Below, piece after piece: positions 32,863 through 43,930 of a stretch of 64,000 nt of DNA. The stretch comes from Coenobita brevimanus. Its lineage: Eukaryota; Arthropoda; Malacostraca; Decapoda; Coenobitidae. The DNA is taken from positions 30,199,926-30,263,925 of the forward strand of contig CM064632.1 in assembly GCA_032717465.1 (NCBI GenBank). Direction: 5' to 3'. The notes under the pieces were generated by a model that saw only the letters and a program-made list of their open reading frames with translations, searched no databases and was not told where the DNA came from. The translations under genes were made by a program, and so were the position numbers. How positions within the stretch are numbered: position 1 is the stretch's first letter; each line of letters opens with the position of its first letter.

Positions 32863-33760
32863 ATCCATAAATTCTCTTGAGATTTGAAAAATTCTGTAGA
32901 TCACGATTTCGCACATATATTGACAAAAGGTATGCAAATATAAGTCTTAAAAAGTTATATGTGCCTTTGTTTAAAAGAAAAAAACGATTAATTCCATATA
33001 ATATAAAATTAATAGTTTTTTAAATTTATGAATATGGTATGAATTTTCATATTTCAAATTCATAAACAGTGATTAATACAGTTACTATGGGTCGTTAGAC
33101 ACGAACCTAACTGAAAAACTTAATACTGCAGAAAACAAGTGGCTAAAAAGAGTGAGCCCCCTTTCACTTTTCGTTTTGCTCATAACTTAAGCCAAATAAC
33201 TAACCTTGTTTTATTAGATAAATCAGAGAATACGTCACACACCAGTAATATATTCCAAATATCAACAACTTCGAAACAAACTCTGATACCTTGTTTGACT
33301 ACCTCAGAATGTAAACAAAATGGCAGTACAATTTATATATATCTGATAGTAGAAAATGTATATATTTAATATTGAAATTTTCATTAGTTCACAGATTGGT
33401 TATTTATAAGTATATTAATTGTTATACTGCAAGTACTAGTCTAATATAGCTTAAGCGACATAATTTGAAATTAAAGAAAATACATTATTTCATAAAAAAA
33501 AAAAAAATTTACGTTTCAAGGGTTAACTAATGTGTGTACAATACGCTTTCAGGACTGTCCTTTCTGCCCACTGCTAAATTTCTCTCTGTATCAAAATTGA
33601 ATTCTTTCCATATTGCTTGTAAAATTTCTTGAGAATTTCTGTAAATATATCAAAATATCTGTAGATTAAGCACAAAATTCTGTATTTCGTAGATCCTTCC
33701 AAAAATTCAGAAATACAGAAATTTCTGTAGACCTGGCAACCTGGCTGCATCCATTGCTTC
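32863..33760 (+). repeat. Copy 2 of the ~940-bp tandem direct duplication
   Basis: Carries the same marker phrases in the same order as copy 1 but with many small deletions. It ends with TCTGTAGACCTGGCAACCTG near 33750. Divergence suggests an old duplication or two separate insertions of one element. No transposase frame is visible in either copy. Confidence 0.8.
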
Positions 33761-34245
33761 TCCCATGCATATTTCTACCCTCGTCCTATTTGGCAACTCA
33801 CCCACTGTCAGGCTTACCAACCCTAGCGAGACAGCCAGGTTGTTCTAGTATGAAACACATCGGACCCCTGTAACGTAGATAGTTTTTTTGCTGTGTACAA
33901 TGGGTCACAAACGTATCGGTGCACAATATGCGTGAAACATTTGGGAACACAAACTAAGGTCACTGAAATATTAGTGTCCTATCACCTACCAGACGCTGGT
34001 AGCCCTGATGTCGGGAGTGTGCTATATTTCGCCAACTGGCAATATCCTCTGCAAACATACAGCAAATGTTATATTTATATAAACAGACATTGTTCATACT
34101 CAAGTGAGACGTTGGTATCCATCAGCAATTGATCGAATGTTTCTGTAGGCATCGGGCCCCTGTGCACCTCGATACTTTTGTGACCCACATTATAAACTGT
34201 TTCACTTGGGCACTCTTGTTGGTAAATTCATTTTACTTAACATAA
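33761..34245. other. No gene recognised
   Basis: The short open frame at 33893-34132 has no features I recognise. Confidence 0.35.
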
Positions 34246-34247
34246 AT

Positions 34248-34435
34248 TTTCATCTTCTGCAGCTTATTTCTTGTAGCTCAGTGACAAAGACAATACTGTG
34301 GCTCTACATCTTTCCTGTAAAACTTCGTGACCTAGCCTCATCTTCTAGTGTTAATTTATTGCTATAACTCATCATCCAAGATGGGGGAATGGCAGTTTTA
34401 GGCCAAGGTAAAGTTAACAGAGTATTGTTTCCCTA
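34248..34435 (+). repeat. Dispersed repeat A, copy 1
   Basis: Shares, in order, CAGCTTATTTC, GGCTCTACATCTTTCC, CTTCGTGACCTAGCCTCAT, GTTAATTTATTGCTATAACTC, a GATGG...ATGGCAGTTTTAGGCCAAG segment and AAAGTTAACAGAGTA with the copies at 40190, 50925 (inverted), 56095 (inverted) and 62500. Confidence 0.7.
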
Positions 34436-34492
34436 CCTCTGTTCTTTGTTATCTTTGTTTCTGGATTTTGCCCGCCCTATTAATGGTAGTGT

Positions 34493-34560
34493 AAGGTGGT
34501 GGTTGTGGTGGTGGTGGTGGTGAGGCGATGATGATGGTAATGGCGCTGGTGGTGATGATT
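34493..34560. repeat. GGT/GAT trinucleotide patch
   Basis: GGTGGTTGTGGTGG then GATGATGATGG; simple sequence. Confidence 0.8.
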
Positions 34561-34745
34561 ATGACAAGAGACTAGTAATATAAAGCTATTTTCATCCATA
34601 GCATTATTGACACTTAGACTCCTGTGACTTCATTTCTGGTAAATAAAATCGTCTAACGGTATCTGGGATAGACAACTAGAACCCAATGTCTTCTGAATAA
34701 AATAGTCTGGCGTTAAGTAAAATAAAATACGAGATTCTTCTAACC

Positions 34746-34796
<51 letters not shown>
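34746..34796. repeat. (GA)n microsatellite
   Basis: About 50 bp of pure GA. Confidence 0.9.
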
Positions 34797-34797
<1 letters not shown>

Positions 34798-34869
34798 TAA
34801 TTCTCGTTTTCTTTTCCACAGGTGAGTACTGCTTCATCTTAACTGTCGTTGATGTCGTCGTGGTATGTA

Positions 34870-35085
34870 TTAAAGTTATTTAGACTCCCTTTGCACCTTT
34901 TCCTTAGCGACTTTTTTTTTTTGGATATGCCTGGTTAATATCCTTTAGTACGTAATTTTTTTTAGAGTATAGTGTTATTAGATGGATTTACATAGCATAG
35001 GACAGTAAGGTGTAATGAACAAAATAGATCACTTAAGAAAAGGTGATAGGGAGCTTCCTTACGCGACAAGAATACGGGCCCATGA
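34870..35085 (+). repeat. Dispersed repeat B, copy 1
   Basis: Shares CACCTTTTCCTTAGCGA, then AAGGTGATAGGGAGCTTCCT, and CGACAAGAATACGGGCCCAT with 44590-44800 in the same order. A diverged, non-coding family. Confidence 0.55.
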
Positions 35086-35140
35086 GCATGATGGTGTGTC
35101 CGAGTGGGGTGACTTGGAGAGGAAGGATAAGTAAACCAGG

Positions 35141-36517
35141 ATATCTATCTATCTATCTATTGCCAGACGCCTCAATCCCGTTTGGGGTGGCCACAAACAA
35201 ATCGCCTCCAAGTCGCCCTGTCCCCCGCCATTTCACTGCCCTGCTCCCAACTCACCCCCCTCTCTCATATACCTCTCCACCCCATCCCACCATCTCATCC
35301 TCGGCCTCCCCTCCCTCTTCCCCCCTCCACCTCACTCACATACACTCTCTTCGTCAGTCTTTCACCCTCCATCCTTTCCACATGGCCAAACCACCTCAGT
35401 GTGTTCCTCATAACGCTTCCTATCACATCCACACCACAACGCTCCTTTATATCCTGATTCGTCAGCCTGTCTCTCCACGTGACTCCACAGGCTCCTCTTA
35501 AATAACTCATTTCCACTGCTCTCACTCTTGACTTGTGTCCTTCCAACAATGTCCAAGCTTCACTTCCGTACGTTAGAGTTGGTATCACAATACTGTCATG
35601 TAGTAACTTTTTCACTTCCATGCTCTTTTCCCTGTTTCTTATCACTGCTTTCAAAGAACCAGCAACCTTTCTTCCCTGCTGTACCCTTTCAAGCACTTCA
35701 CCCTCCAAACCTCCATCCTTACTCATCACACTACCCAAGTACTTAAACGTACTCACATTTTCCAATTCCTCACCATCCAACCTCGCTGTACATTCACTAA
35801 CTTCACCTCTCTCAAAGACCATCACTTTACTCTTCCCTACATTCACCTTTAGATTCCGTTTCTTACACACTCTCTCAAACTCATCCACCAAGCCTTGCAG
35901 CTCCCCTTCATCTTCACTCAACAACACAGTATCATCTGCAAACAACAGTACAGGGAGTTTCCAAACACTATCCTCTCTCACCAGGGCCACTCCAACATCC
36001 ACTACCCTACCTTGTACCTCTTTTATTACCCCATCCATGCACAGATTAAACAACCATGGAGACATGACACATCCCTGTTTCAAACCAACTTTCAAGGAGA
36101 AAAATTCACTTAGTTCACCATCCAAACGCACTGCAGCCTTCGCACCATCGTACATACTCTTCACAGCATTCAACAACTTCCCATCTATTCCATATATTCT
36201 TAACACTTTCCACAATCCTTGTCTATCCACCCTGTCATATGCTTTCTCCAAATCCATGAAAGCCGCATACAACTTCTTTCCCTTCTCTAGAAACTTTTCC
36301 ACTAAAGATCTAAGAATGAATATCTGATCTACACAACCTTTTCCCTTCCTAAAGCCTCCCTGTTCTTCTCCAACTAATTTCTCTGTTCTTTCTATAACTC
36401 TGTCTATAAGTATCCTACCATACACTTTTCCTATTATGCTAAGAAGACAAATGCCCCTATGATTACCACACACTTCTTTTTCCCCTTTTCCTTTGTACAA
36501 GGGAATAATTATATAGT
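35141..36517 (-). pseudogene. RTE-like LINE: reverse transcriptase, 5'-truncated copy
   Basis: The minus strand encodes most of a non-LTR reverse transcriptase: GNHRGICLLSIIGKVYGRIL, QGGFRKGKGCVDQIFILRSL, MDLEKAYDRVDRQGLWKVL, GLKQGCVMSPWLFN and LLFADDTVLLSEDEGEL. FADD is the catalytic Asp pair and QGC is the usual motif before PxLF. A C-terminal domain (YGSEAWTL, LRGACGVTWRDRLTN, LRWFGHVERMEGERLTKRVY) follows. The frame is open across about 400 codons, then breaks near the C-terminus. The element starts abruptly within RT (no endonuclease) and ends in a (GATA)n-type tail, seen as ATCT units at 35141-35160. It is nearly identical to the 46.6-kb copy, so it is young. The clade call (RTE-like) rests on the very short 3' UTR, microsatellite tail and C-terminal domain. 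Confidence 0.9.
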
Positions 36518-36990
36518 CTATTTTTCTTAGGAAGTTTTCTGAGACCTCTTCCTAATTAATGTGTTTCTATATATGCCACGATGGTGGACTTTTGTTTGGA
36601 ATTGATGAAGTGTGTGAAAGTTATGCAGTGTATGATTTATGCAGTGTGTATTGGTATTTAAGAGATCTAAAGACTAGTAAGAGAGGATTTTTGTAAGTAA
36701 TATTCAAGACAAAATAAGAAAGTAACAAATACAAAGACTTCTAAGCTATCGAGGCACTAGTGGAAGGACAAGTGACTGTATATGACGGAGGGTGGTGTGT
36801 CTTGGTAGGAGGGGTCGTTACTGAGGAGGGATAGAGACACCATCAAGTTGTATGAGTGTTGTCTGGAGAAGGGCAAGAGGTAGTCCAAGGCTCAGAGGCA
36901 GGAACTGGGTGATAGACTGCATGAAGGAGGGTGATTTGTCATTGGAGAAGGGGTCGTTACTGAGTACGGATAGAAACTCATAAGGATTCT
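36518..36990. other. No gene recognised
   Basis: Contains GGTCGTTACTGAG phrases at 36812 and 36950 that form a short direct repeat about 140 bp apart. Confidence 0.35.
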
Positions 36991-36998
36991 CGTTCTCA

Positions 36999-37250
36999 TT
37001 GTTGTTGTTGCTGTTCTCCTCCTGCTTCTCCTCCTTCTCTATCGTTTTCCTCGCCACCCTCCCTGCCCATTCCTCATTGCCATATCCCTTTCTTCTTATG
37101 CCATTTCGTCTTTCTCACTTTCTCTCCCCTTCTCCTTTCCCTCCTGTCCATTCCCTCATCCTCTTCCATCTATCCCTGTTCCTTTTCTCGCTTCTTGTTT
37201 CCCTTACGTCTTTATCGTTCCTTCAGTTTTCTATCCATTGTTTCTCTCGT

Positions 37251-37312
<62 letters not shown>

Positions 37313-37750
37313 TCACTCTCTCACTATTCCCTCAGTTTCTTTGTCCTTCTCATTCCTTCGCTCTTTCTCTGTCTCTTTCTTTCTCTCTCTCCCTTTCCTC
37401 AGCCTCTCCTGACCCCCATCTTCCCCATCCTCCTCCACCCACTTTCCCTCACACTTTCCCTCCAACCCTTGTTTCTCTTTCTCTACCTCCTGCCTCTTAC
37501 CTTCACCCATCTCAGCCACTTCCCCTGCCTCCTTCTCCTCCTCTCCTCTTCCTCCTTTGCTTCCCTTTCTCTTCCTTTCCTCTTTTTCTTCTTCATCCCT
37601 TCCTCTTCCTCCGTGTCTTCCCTTCTTCTTCCTTCTCTTCACTTCCTCCCCGTCTTCCTTTCCTCTTCCTCCTTCCCTACCATTCCTCTTCTTATTTTTC
37701 CTTTCCTCCTCCTCCTCCTCCTCCTCCTCCTCCTCCTTCTCTCCTTCCTT
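36999..37750. repeat. Pyrimidine-rich tract with (CT)n and (TCC)n
   Basis: About 750 bp almost entirely C and T on the plus strand, including (CT)n at about 37256-37318 and (TCC)n at about 37704-37736. Frames are Ser/Leu/Pro or Glu/Arg/Lys low-complexity, not genes. Confidence 0.8.
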
Positions 37751-37838
37751 GACAAAGGGAAGTGGACCAGTGTAGTGCTTTCCCAGCAAAATTTGATTAT
37801 CTCACTTGCAGATGCTTGGTGTGAAAAAAAAAAGCCTG

Positions 37839-37859
37839 GAGATAGATAGATAGATATTT

Positions 37860-37904
<45 letters not shown>
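37839..37904. repeat. (GATA)n(GA)n microsatellite
   Basis: GATA units pass into a GA run; AT-rich TATG follows. Confidence 0.85.
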
Positions 37905-37907
<3 letters not shown>

Positions 37908-37933
37908 TATATATGTATGTACGAATATATGTA

Positions 37934-38102
37934 CAGTCTAAGACAAAAGTCGTGTCGCGATTTTTGGTGAAGACATCTGATAAAAGGCTAACCTTTAGGG
38001 CATGCCAGTCTCGAATGCGTTACTGGGGTAGGACTCTCAGATTGTTTCGCGACTGACATTAAATCATCGGACAAAGCAGCGACACGATTTTTGTCTTAGA
38101 CT
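37934..38102. mobile_element. MITE with ~24-bp terminal inverted repeats
   Basis: Left end AGTCTAAGACAAAAGTCGTG at 37935 is matched by its reverse complement ending at 38102 (CACGATTTTTGTCTTAGACT), with one mismatch. The 169-bp element is flanked by TA on both sides (37932-37933 and 38103-38104), the target of Tc1/mariner transposons. No coding capacity. A diverged relative lies at 18435. Confidence 0.75.
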
Positions 38103-38243
38103 TACGGTATGTAGCCCCGTCTCTTAGGTTGGTGAAATTTCGTACATTATTCACGCTAACACAAGATGATTTCAACTAAGTGAGTGTGGTGACGAGTTTA
38201 GATGATTTTTTTCTACCTAAAGACGATTTTATTCAGCTTCAGA

Positions 38244-39060
38244 TCGTTGCTGTTTGCTGATGATACAGTATTATTGAGTGAAGATGAATGGGAGTTGCAA
38301 GGTTTGGTGAATGAATTTGGGACAGTGTGTAGGAGGAGGAAGCTGAAAGCTAATGTAAACAAAAGTAAAGTTATGGTATTTGAGAGGAATGAAGTCACAG
38401 AATGTACAGTGAGGTTGGATGGTGAGGATATGGAGAATGTGAGTGCATTCAAGTACTTGAGTAGTGTGATGAGTAAGGATGGAACTTTGGGGAATGAAGT
38501 GCGTGAAAGGGTGCAGCAGGGAAGGAAGGTTGTTGGTTCACTGAAAGCAGTGATGAGAAATAGGGAGGTGAGTATGGAAGTTAAGAAGTCATTGCATGAT
38601 AGTATTGTGATCCCTAACCTGACGTATGGAAGCGAGGCGTGGACCTTGCAAGAGGGGAAGAAGTCAAGAGTGAGAGCAGTGGAAATGAGTTACTTGAGGG
38701 GAGCATGTGGAGTGACATGGAGGGACAGGTTGACGAATGAAGAAGTGAAGGAACGTTGTGGGGTGGATGTGGATGTGGTTGAGAAGATTAGGAGAAATAC
38801 ACTGAGGTGGGTTGGACATGTGGAGAGAATGGAGAATGAAAGACTGACTAAGAGGGTGTATGTAGGTGAGGTGGAGGGAGGGAAAGGGAGGGGTAGACCG
38901 AGGATGTGGTGGAGGGATGGAGTTAAGAGGTATATGAGGGAGAGAGATGAGTTGGGGGAGGGTAGTCAAATGGTGGGTGACAGAGCGACTTTGAGGCGTT
39001 TTGTCTGCGGCCACCCTTTGCGGGATTAGGGCGTCGGGCTATAGATAGACAGATAGATCT
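38244..39060 (+). pseudogene. RTE-like LINE: C-terminal RT fragment, distinct subfamily
   Basis: Begins inside the catalytic motif (LLFADDTVLLSEDEWELQG) and keeps an open frame to GHPLRD-stop at 39029, so the C-terminal part is undamaged. Marker blocks: VMSKDGTLGNEVRERVQQGR, YGSEAWTLQEGKKSRVRAVE, LRGACGVTWRDRLTNEEVKE, GRGRPRMWWRDGVKRYM. It differs from the 35- and 46-kb copies at many residues, so it is another subfamily. The stop is TAG, followed by GGCGTCGGGCTATAGATAGA and a GATA tail. Typical 5' truncation from incomplete reverse transcription. Confidence 0.9.
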
Positions 39061-39330
39061 TTAATGCTAAAGGGGTTGATGAAGGGTACTTGCAACCCCT
39101 CCGTCTCAAAATATTTTCCCTAAGCTGAGGAAAATCGTCTGAAGGTGGAAGGAATTAGTAAGTATTTAAACAGACTAAAGGGGTTACAGGAGTCTCGAAC
39201 AATCCTTTCCTTGCTGGCGATAGACCTAAGATTTATATTAATATTAATCCAAGACGATTTTCTTTGCTGAGAGAAAACCCCTGCTCTAAAAATTCTCAAC
39301 CACGTTACGCTAAATTCATCTTTTGGTGGA
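39061..39330. other. No gene recognised
   Basis: Contains AAAGGGGTTGATGAAGGG, which recurs near 39984, from a dispersed repeat. Confidence 0.35.
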
Positions 39331-39364
<34 letters not shown>

Positions 39365-39432
39365 ATAATAATAATAATAATTTATAATAATAATAATGAT
39401 AATAATAAAGATAATAATAATAATAATAATAA

Positions 39433-39465
<33 letters not shown>

Positions 39466-39487
39466 TGATAATAATAATAACAATAAA
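39331..39487. repeat. Compound (ACT)n(AAT)n(AAG)n(AAT)n
   Basis: Four trinucleotide blocks in series. Frames read as poly-Leu, poly-Asn/Lys or poly-Tyr/Ser; no gene. Confidence 0.9.
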
Positions 39488-40060
39488 AACCAGATCTCTT
39501 CCGAAAAGGAGTTGAAACCATTCTTCTGTTTAGTCTGTAAATTTTTACACTTTGGCTCCTATAACCCACTCAGCTGAAGTAAATCGTCTGGCGCTATCTG
39601 GAATTAAATCCTAGAGTTGTCTCCGGTATGTGAGGGTTAATGGAGGTTGTTAGCAATCCATGTAGTTATGTAGTATAGAAAATCGCAAGGCTAAATTAAA
39701 GTCGTTTATTAGCAAAAATAATGATGCAAACACAGATAGGCAATAAATGAATACATAAATAAATAAATAGGTAAGTCAGTAAGTAAATAAGAGAATAGAT
39801 ACATGAGTAAAGGGACACATAAATAAAGTAAAATAAATAATTCCATTAAAAATTCTTACTGAAATCATTGTCCTATTCACAGCCGGCAAATTTTTCTCTT
39901 TCAGCCCGAGGATTAATTTTACTCGTATTTCTCTTGTTGCTTCCAGACGATTTTATTGAGCTTTGGAAATGTGTCTCGTTCTGAAGGGGTTGATGAAGGC
40001 TTTACCAAAATCCCACCTGTTGGTAAGTCACTTAAAATTAATTTAAAAAACGACAAAAAG

Positions 40061-40061
<1 letters not shown>
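39488..40061. other. No gene recognised; AAAT-type simple DNA
   Basis: Near 39750-39840, AAATAAATAAATAGG-type tetranucleotide-rich DNA. AATCGTCTGGCG phrases belong to dispersed repeats. Confidence 0.4.

Positions 40062-40137
<76 letters not shown>
40062..40137. repeat. (AC)n microsatellite with GC ends
   Basis: CGCGCGC then about 70 bp of AC and ACGCG. The GCGC start can form alternating purine-pyrimidine DNA. Confidence 0.9.
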
Positions 40138-40187
40138 GAAAGACTCATGTTTTTACACTAATTGGCCCAGATTCCCCCCCCCCCATT

Positions 40188-40355
40188 TTGCAGCTTATTC
40201 ATGTAACTAGCTCACGGGTAAAGACAGACTCAGCATCGTTTTCATTACACATCTTCGTGACTAGCATCGTATTTTACTGTTAATCTGTTATTATAACTAA
40301 GCATTCATGATGGAGAGATGGAATATTTAGGGCAGGTTAGAGTGAAAGTAGTATA
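40188..40355 (+). repeat. Dispersed repeat A, copy 2
   Basis: CAGCTTATTCATGTAACTAG, CTTCGTGACTAGCATCGTAT, GTTAATCTGTTATTATAACT, GATGGAGAGATGGAATATTT and GGGCAGGTTAGAGTGAAAG follow the order of the copy at 34248. Confidence 0.7.
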
Positions 40356-40763
40356 GATAAATACTGTAGAGTAATTGAAGTTTTTTTTTTTAAGGGGGGG
40401 AGGGAGGGGGGTCACATGATTTTAACTCAGATTTTCTCCAAGACCAAGTAATTTTCTGTCGTGGATCTTACTAACATTTTTACTCAAGAAAATTCACGAA
40501 AGAAAATTGCTTCGTGTGTCCGTTTTACTCTCCTCTGGTTTAGAATTTAACCTGTCTGTATTTAAATCCAAATTGATTAAAATTGTTTGAGGATACTCTG
40601 AATGAGAAGGAATACGTCAGCGAGGTGAAGAGGCTTAGCTGTATAAAAATCGTCTGGCCTTAGCCAGAATAACAGTGTATATCTTGAAATAAAGACTCAA
40701 GAAGTAGATACTGAAATCGCAATTGTATTCACTGTCTGCAACCTTCATCCTTTCTGCACAGGC

Positions 40764-40892
<129 letters not shown>

Positions 40893-41687
40893 TTGTGTTG
40901 TTTGTTAAGTGAAGACGAAGGGGAGCTGCAAGGCTTGGTGGTTGAGTTTGAGTGTGTGTGTAAGAAACGAAATCTAAAGGTGAATGTAGGGAAGAGTAAA
41001 GTTATGGTCTTCGAGAGAAGTGAAGTCAGTGAATGTACAGTGAGATTGGATGAGGAGGAAATGGAAAATGTGAGTGCGTTTAAGTACTTGGATAGTGTGA
41101 TGAGTAAGGTTGGAAGTTTAGAGGGTGAAGTGCTTGAATGGGTACAACAAGGAAGAAAGGTTGCTGGTTCCTTGAAAGAAGTTATAAGAAACAAGGAAGT
41201 GAGCATGGAAGCGAAAAAGTTACTACATTACAGTATTGTGATACCAACTCTAACGTATGGAAGTGAAGCTTGGACCTTGTTGGAGGGACAGAAGTCAAGA
41301 GTGAGAGCAGTGGAAACGAGGTATTTGAGAGGAGCATGTGGAGTCACATGGAGAGACAGACTGACAAATGAGGAAATGAAGGAGCGTTGTGGTGTGGATG
41401 TGGATGTGATAGGAAGCGTTAGGAGAAACACAATGGGGTGGTTTGGCCATGTGGAGAGGATGGAGAGTGAAAGACTGATGAGGAGAGTGTATGTGAGTGA
41501 GGTGGAGGGGGGGAGAGGGCGGGGGACGCCAAGGATGAGATGGAGGGAAAGAGTGGAGAGGTATATGAGAGAGCGGGTGTGAACTGGGATCAGGGCAGTG
41601 AAATGGCGTTGGACAGGGCGACAGGAAGGCGATTTGTTTGTGGCCACTCCTTACGGGATTATGGCGTCTGGCAATAGATGGATATAG

Positions 41688-41688
<1 letters not shown>
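40893..41688 (+). pseudogene. RTE-like LINE: C-terminal RT fragment inside a TTA array
   Basis: Truncated just after the FADD motif (LLSEDEGELQGLVVEFECVC). It continues VMSKVGSLEGEVLEWVQQGR, YGSEAWTLLEGQKSRVRAVE, LRGACGVTWRDRLTNEEMKE, LRRVYVSEVEGGRGRG-like sequence. A one-base loss near 41577 ends the frame early (ERV-stop). At the normal end the codon after RD is TAT instead of a stop. The 5' flank is (TTG)n(TTA)n and the 3' flank is (TTA)n, so the copy sits inside, or was extended by, a TTA microsatellite. The ORF prediction starting in the microsatellite is an artefact. Confidence 0.88.
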
Positions 41689-41725
<37 letters not shown>

Positions 41726-41740
41726 CATTATTATTATTTC
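41689..41740. repeat. (TTA)n microsatellite after the LINE
   Basis: About 50 bp of TTA with one TCA interruption. Confidence 0.9.
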
Positions 41741-42472
41741 TAATCCTGCTTTTATTCCTCTTTCTCCCTTTTCATCTCCTCCCGTATCTCTTCCCTTTTT
41801 CACCTCCGGTTCCCTATTCCCTTTCCACCTCACCCCTTTCACCCTCCAGTTATTTTGCTCCTATTGTACAAGGGACTGGCCGCAAATTTCTCGCTTTTCC
41901 TCGTCAAAGGCGCGATTTTGGAAAACCTGAATGAATCTATAAGGGCCTTTGGGGTCTGTAATAAGGTCGGTGAGTAGGGGCAGTGAACGGAAGCTTAGCC
42001 CAGGAAGGAGGGACTAAATCACACCGTTTGCATTTCAATGGACCACCAAATATCGTGGTAAATTTGTAAGCTATATTTTTGGTGAATGAAATCTTCTGGA
42101 ATTGAAAGAATGAGGAAAGTAAATAGTGCTGGTGGTGGAGGAGGAGGAGGACACTAATATCCTTCTACTACATTACCATAAATACCGGAAAAGTGAACAA
42201 TAACTTTTGAAACCAAATGATGCGCTCTTGGAAACAGAGGTTATTTTTCAGGATAATGTGTAAGAGTTTCATAATTATTCTTTTTAAAAGTGGAGCGATA
42301 CACCTGACCGCACCTGTACCTGCGAGTGTTAATTAGCTGTATTTTCAGGTAGGTTTTTGACTCTTGCCGTATTTCAGAGAGTATGATTGCAGCGCTTGGA
42401 GGAACACTGCAGGATTTCCAGTCGAACAGGATAAACGGATGTCCAGCTTATGCCAACACACAGCCAGATATA
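41741..42472. other. No gene recognised
   Basis: Pyrimidine-rich to 41850, then mixed DNA with a GGT/GGA patch near 42128-42150. Confidence 0.4.
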
Positions 42473-42474
42473 CA

Positions 42475-42540
<66 letters not shown>
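42473..42540. repeat. (CT)n(CA)n microsatellite
   Basis: Short CT run joined to about 48 bp of CA. Confidence 0.9.
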
Positions 42541-42670
42541 CCACACAAACAAAGTCAGGAGACTCCAAGAATGAAAAAGACGTCCTCGGTCTGAAAATGT
42601 TAAGTGTAGGACTACGAGTATTAGGTGTAGAAGGTGTAGAAAAATAAATAGCTTTTTTCGTTATTTTTAC

Positions 42671-42673
<3 letters not shown>

Positions 42674-42722
<49 letters not shown>
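42674..42722. repeat. (GT)n microsatellite
   Basis: About 48 bp of GT dinucleotides. Confidence 0.9.
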
Positions 42723-42723
<1 letters not shown>

Positions 42724-43550
42724 AGGAGCATCTGTGTGCGGCTCAACCATCATTAACCCTGTCCGTCACAAACACTGTTATTAATTACTGAAAGAGAGCC
42801 TTCACTACTATGATGCTTTCCAAACTAATCGTCTCGTTGTAGAAAGACTGATATCAAACACCCCATTTCCCGTCTCTTATCTGTCTATATCAGTATCATC
42901 CCACATTAGATTCACTGCAGGACTGAACCTTCTCTGAGGAAGTGACAGCCAAAATAGACTTTTTCTCATGCTGGCGAAGGACGAAAGGGAAAGTGGTGTT
43001 TGTATGGAAAGGTGTATGCAGGAGTAGGATTATTGGATTGGCTACAGTCATATGTGTCGGGAGTTCAGTTGAGTCATCGGTAAAGTTGACAGGGAACGAT
43101 TTTGCGACATACAGTAGGAAAGGAGACACTACACAGCACTCACTTTAAATGCCCGCCACGGTTTAGGCTCGAACCCTGGAGTATGTCCCGTATCGTAATT
43201 AGGTCCATAATGGAGTATAAATATAACTCTGTATATAATCTTAATACACATACGTCTACCTGGCCCACTTGTCCACGTGTCAGCTTTTAATTAGACTCGT
43301 GTAATATGTTGGTGAAGCGTGTCAGATAATTATTAAGTGTGGTGTATTAGTGAGTTACTGGCGTGGCATTATTACCTCATTAGTCCCGGGATTTACTAGC
43401 GCCGGTGCCGTGCGTGGCCCAAATGGCTTACACTGATTATCACGGTAATAAGTCTGGTGTCTCTTTGTAAGTGAGCTTAGGATGGAAGTGTAAAGTAGGA
43501 CACAGGTCTGGACAGAGGAAGTAATTTTAATTTCACAATAAAGAAGTGTG
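42723..43550. other. No gene recognised
   Basis: An isolated B-box-like word on the minus strand near 43165 (GGGTTCGAGCC) lacks a partner A box at the right distance. No exon seen. Confidence 0.4.
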
Positions 43551-43553
43551 AAA

Positions 43554-43555
<2 letters not shown>

Positions 43556-43589
<34 letters not shown>

Positions 43590-43616
43590 ATGTGTCTGTC
43601 TGTATGTATGTTTGCA

Positions 43617-43664
<48 letters not shown>

Positions 43665-43732
43665 GGTGTGTATAGGTGTATGTTTAGGTGTGTGTATGTA
43701 TGTATAGGTGTGTATGTATGTGTGTATGTATA
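43556..43732. repeat. (CT)n, (TCTG)n, (GT)n and GTAT-rich microsatellites
   Basis: CT run 43556-43586, TGTCTG words, (GT)n 43620-43660, then GTATAGGTGT and GTATGTAT units that lead into the SINE fragment at 43733. Confidence 0.85.
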
Positions 43733-43930
43733 TCCAATCCTATTATAACCCCACGAGGAGCGTGGGGGAGGGGGAGCCAAGCTACATAGGCCCAACATTT
43801 AGGCGAGTGACCAGTTGCTTATCCCTGAATGGCAATATGTGGTCAGTAATGCCAACCAACACTTGGATGTCAGCCCTTTAAACCATCATGCCTTCATTTG
43901 GTTATATGGTCACAAGCCACACAGTGAAAT
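43733..43930 (-). mobile_element. SINE fragment related to the 7.4-kb element
   Basis: The minus strand reads GTGACCATATAACCAAATGA, then GACATCCAAGTGTTGGTTGG, ATTGCCATTCAGGGATAAGC, and tail GCTCCTCGTGGGGTTATAAT plus AGGATTGGA. These match 7685-7907 in order. The tail is followed (minus-strand sense) by ATAC/TATAC-type microsatellite DNA. Confidence 0.65.

Noticed and set aside
35533..36327. 264-codon plus-strand frame
   Set aside because: It is the antisense shadow of the LINE reverse transcriptase on the minus strand.
43150..43200. B-box-like word GGGTTCGAGCC on the minus strand
   Set aside because: No matching A box or cloverleaf; a chance match is likely.
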